In this document: in pieces, positions 7,308 through 7,847 of the stretch | Layout: each line of letters opens with the position of its first letter | How positions within the stretch are numbered: position 1 is the stretch's first letter | Assembly (NCBI GenBank): GCA_003133345.1 | Contig: PKXB01000193.1 | Span: 1 to 7,847, forward strand | Source: Hyphomicrobiales bacterium | GTDB lineage: Bacteria; Pseudomonadota; Alphaproteobacteria; Rhizobiales; Xanthobacteraceae | DNA length: 7,847 nucleotides | Reading direction: 5' to 3' | Notes under the pieces: generated by a model | What the model was told of the DNA's origin: nothing | The model's database searches: none | The model's input: the letters and a program-made list of their open reading frames with translations, nothing else | Position numbers and translations under genes: made by a program

Positions 7308-7320
7308 CGGGAATGACGGG
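7308..7320. repeat. Possible remnant of the GTCATTCCGGG-type repeat end
   Basis: GGAATGACGG at 7310-7319 is the exact reverse complement of 5721-5730, the left end of the cloverleaf element, and sits in a similar setting (CGGGAATGACGGG). No matching second arm or internal stems are evident nearby, so at best this is a decayed half copy. A ten-base match could also be chance. Confidence 0.3.
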
Positions 7321-7416
7321 CGAGGTCAAGCGCTCGCAATACGGGGCGGATGCGCGCTCAAGCGGCGGCGCAAAATGCATGTTTTGGACGTGGCCGTCGC
7401 AACGATCGGCGACGCG

Positions 7417-7554
7417 TCAGCAATACCAGGTCCAAACAACCGGCTGGTCGTTCTTCGGCTCGGCCGGGCTGCTTTTGCTCGCCGACATGGCCCACACCAC
7501 GATCATCACCGCGACAGCGAGCATATACGCCCCGCGCGCCAACCTGCCGATCAT
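7417..7554 (-). CDS. Small single-pass membrane protein of unknown function (45 aa)
   Basis: Read on the minus strand from ATG 7554-7552 to TGA 7419-7417, the protein begins MIGRLARGAYMLAVAVMIVV and ends PVVWTWYC. Residues ~8-24 form one hydrophobic helix preceded by two arginines, which predicts the N-terminus inside. A short polar segment (SASKSSPAEPKNDQ) and an aromatic tail with a C-terminal cysteine follow. The ribosome binding site is excellent: GGGAGG (7567-7562) sits 7 nt from ATG. No family is recognised. I consider it real because of the binding site, the membrane-helix composition and its position facing a control region with clear operators. It lies 143 nt upstream of the dehydrogenase gene on the same strand and could be co-transcribed with it. 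It is not a lipoprotein: the cysteine is at the wrong end. Confidence 0.68.
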   Translation of the reverse strand: MIGRLARGAYMLAVAVMIVVWAMSASKSSPAEPKNDQPVVWTWYC

Positions 7555-7615
7555 GGCCCCGCCTCCCTTGGTTTTTTTTCAGCATAGCCAAGAGATGCGG
7601 TCCGGGGCGGCCATC

Positions 7616-7631
7616 GTTAATTTTTGGTTAA
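7616..7631 (-). promoter_or_regulatory. CtrA-type binding box (TTAA-N7-TTAAC)
   Basis: On the minus strand the sequence is TTAACCAAAAATTAAC, an exact match to TTAA-N7-TTAAC, the consensus described for the alphaproteobacterial cell-cycle regulator CtrA. It lies about 62 nt upstream of the 45-residue membrane protein gene and 115 nt upstream of the plus-strand hydroxyacid dehydrogenase gene. The match is seen directly; binding is inferred. Confidence 0.5.
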
Positions 7632-7644
7632 TGCCGCCAAGTCA

Positions 7645-7658
7645 TTGATGCTTATCAA
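7645..7658. promoter_or_regulatory. FNR/FixK-type operator (TTGAT-GCTT-ATCAA)
   Basis: TTGATGCTTATCAA matches the FNR-family half-sites TTGAT-N4-ATCAA in all ten defined positions; symmetry extends to ATTGAT/ATCAAT at 7644-7659. In this bacterial group FixK/FnrN proteins use such sites for low-oxygen control. A -10-like TAGACT (7680-7685) would start transcription near 7692, putting the site centre at about -40.5, the usual position for activation, in front of the plus-strand dehydrogenase gene. Confidence 0.6.
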
Positions 7659-7679
7659 TTTGCTCGTTTCGACCGGCGA

Positions 7680-7685
7680 TAGACT
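7680..7685 (+). promoter_or_regulatory. Candidate -10 element of the 2-hydroxyacid dehydrogenase promoter
   Basis: TAGACT matches TATAAT at 4 of 6 positions and lies 61 nt before the ATG. No good -35 hexamer is visible, as expected if the FNR-type site at 7645-7658 supplies activation from about -41. The predicted leader is about 54 nt. Confidence 0.35.
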
Positions 7686-7745
7686 GGCAAACTCTGCTGG
7701 CGTAGGTTCCGCCGCATCCCGCCCCACCGAACTTGGGAGTCCCCA

Positions 7746-7847
7746 ATGGCCGGCCCTGTTATTGCTGTCACCGACAGCGTGTTTCCGTCGCTCGATCTCG
7801 CCAAGGCGGAGCTGGCGAAGCTCAATCCGACTTATCGGATGTCGAAA
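7746..7847 (+). CDS. Probable D-isomer-specific 2-hydroxyacid dehydrogenase (C-terminal-binding-protein type), 5' fragment
   Basis: Only 34 residues are visible, beginning MAGPVIAVTDSVFPSLDLAK, and the frame is open to the window edge. The opening VAVTDSVFPSLD and the following KAELAKLNPTYRM resemble the N-terminus of NAD(P)-dependent D-2-hydroxyacid dehydrogenases annotated as C-terminal binding proteins in rhizobial genomes, as I recall them. The catalytic Arg/Glu/His and the Rossmann GxGxxG motif lie beyond the window, so the family call rests on the N-terminus alone. The start is good: GGGAG at 7735-7739 lies 6 nt from ATG 7746. The gene is divergent from the 45-residue gene and the FAD-dependent dehydrogenase, and its promoter region carries an FNR/FixK-type site. 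Confidence 0.6.
   Translation, partial: MAGPVIAVTDSVFPSLDLAKAELAKLNPTYRMSK

Noticed and set aside
7371..7386. Inverted repeat CAAAA-N6-TTTTG upstream of the dehydrogenase gene
   Set aside because: The arms are only 5 bp and mostly A/T, with no promoter at a sensible spacing; not enough to call an operator.
7572..7579. Run of eight T as an intrinsic terminator
   Set aside because: No GC-rich stem precedes it on the plus strand. On the minus strand it is an A run just upstream of the ribosome binding site of the 45-residue gene, fitting a leader sequence.
6092..7648. Plus-strand open frame of 518 codons opposite the FAD-dependent dehydrogenase
   Set aside because: It is antisense to a well-conserved enzyme, has no family resemblance, runs through the divergent control region, and has low-complexity Arg/Asp/Gly composition.

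Overview
This window is about 65% G+C by eye and reads as chromosomal DNA of an alphaproteobacterium of the order Hyphomicrobiales (Bradyrhizobium/Rhodopseudomonas/Xanthobacteraceae-like). The clues are the protein families (a rhizobial-type class II fumarase, the DUF4169 plus ribbon-helix-helix gene pair, a very long AsmA-like protein), non-ATG starts, a structured GTCATTCCGGG-type intergenic repeat, and perfect matches to CtrA-type and FixK/FNR-type operators. No rRNA, tRNA, transposase, phage gene or CRISPR array was found.

Layout, left to right. (1) 1-1215, plus strand: the C-terminal ~85% of class II fumarase FumC, cut by the window edge and followed by a strong GC hairpin. (2) 1216-1645: a relatively A+T-rich gap with a terminator-like hairpin and a weak candidate for a short RNA. 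(3) 1646-2121, plus strand: a translationally coupled pair, a 62-residue DUF4169 protein and a 96-residue ribbon-helix-helix protein. (4) 2101-5607, minus strand: a ~1168-residue inner-membrane-anchored AsmA-family protein whose 3' end overlaps the ribbon-helix-helix gene tail to tail. (5) 5608-5842: a promoter-like segment for the AsmA gene, then an element of 108 nt that can fold into a perfectly paired four-stem cloverleaf. (6) 5843-7273, minus strand: a cytosolic FAD-dependent D-lactate (2-hydroxyacid) dehydrogenase. (7) 7417-7554, minus strand: a 45-residue single-pass membrane protein. (8) 7555-7745: a divergent control region with a CtrA-type box and a perfect FNR/FixK-type palindrome. 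(9) 7746-7847, plus strand: the first 34 residues of a probable D-isomer-specific 2-hydroxyacid dehydrogenase of the C-terminal-binding-protein type.

Functionally the window mixes central carbon metabolism (fumarase, two enzymes acting on 2-hydroxy acids) with envelope biology (AsmA) and small regulators. The most suggestive regulatory picture is at the right end, where an oxygen-type operator is placed to activate the NAD-type hydroxyacid dehydrogenase gene. I did not find a clear new multi-gene system. The items most worth a second look are the divergent control region, the cloverleaf repeat, the 45-residue membrane protein and the DUF4169/RHH pair.
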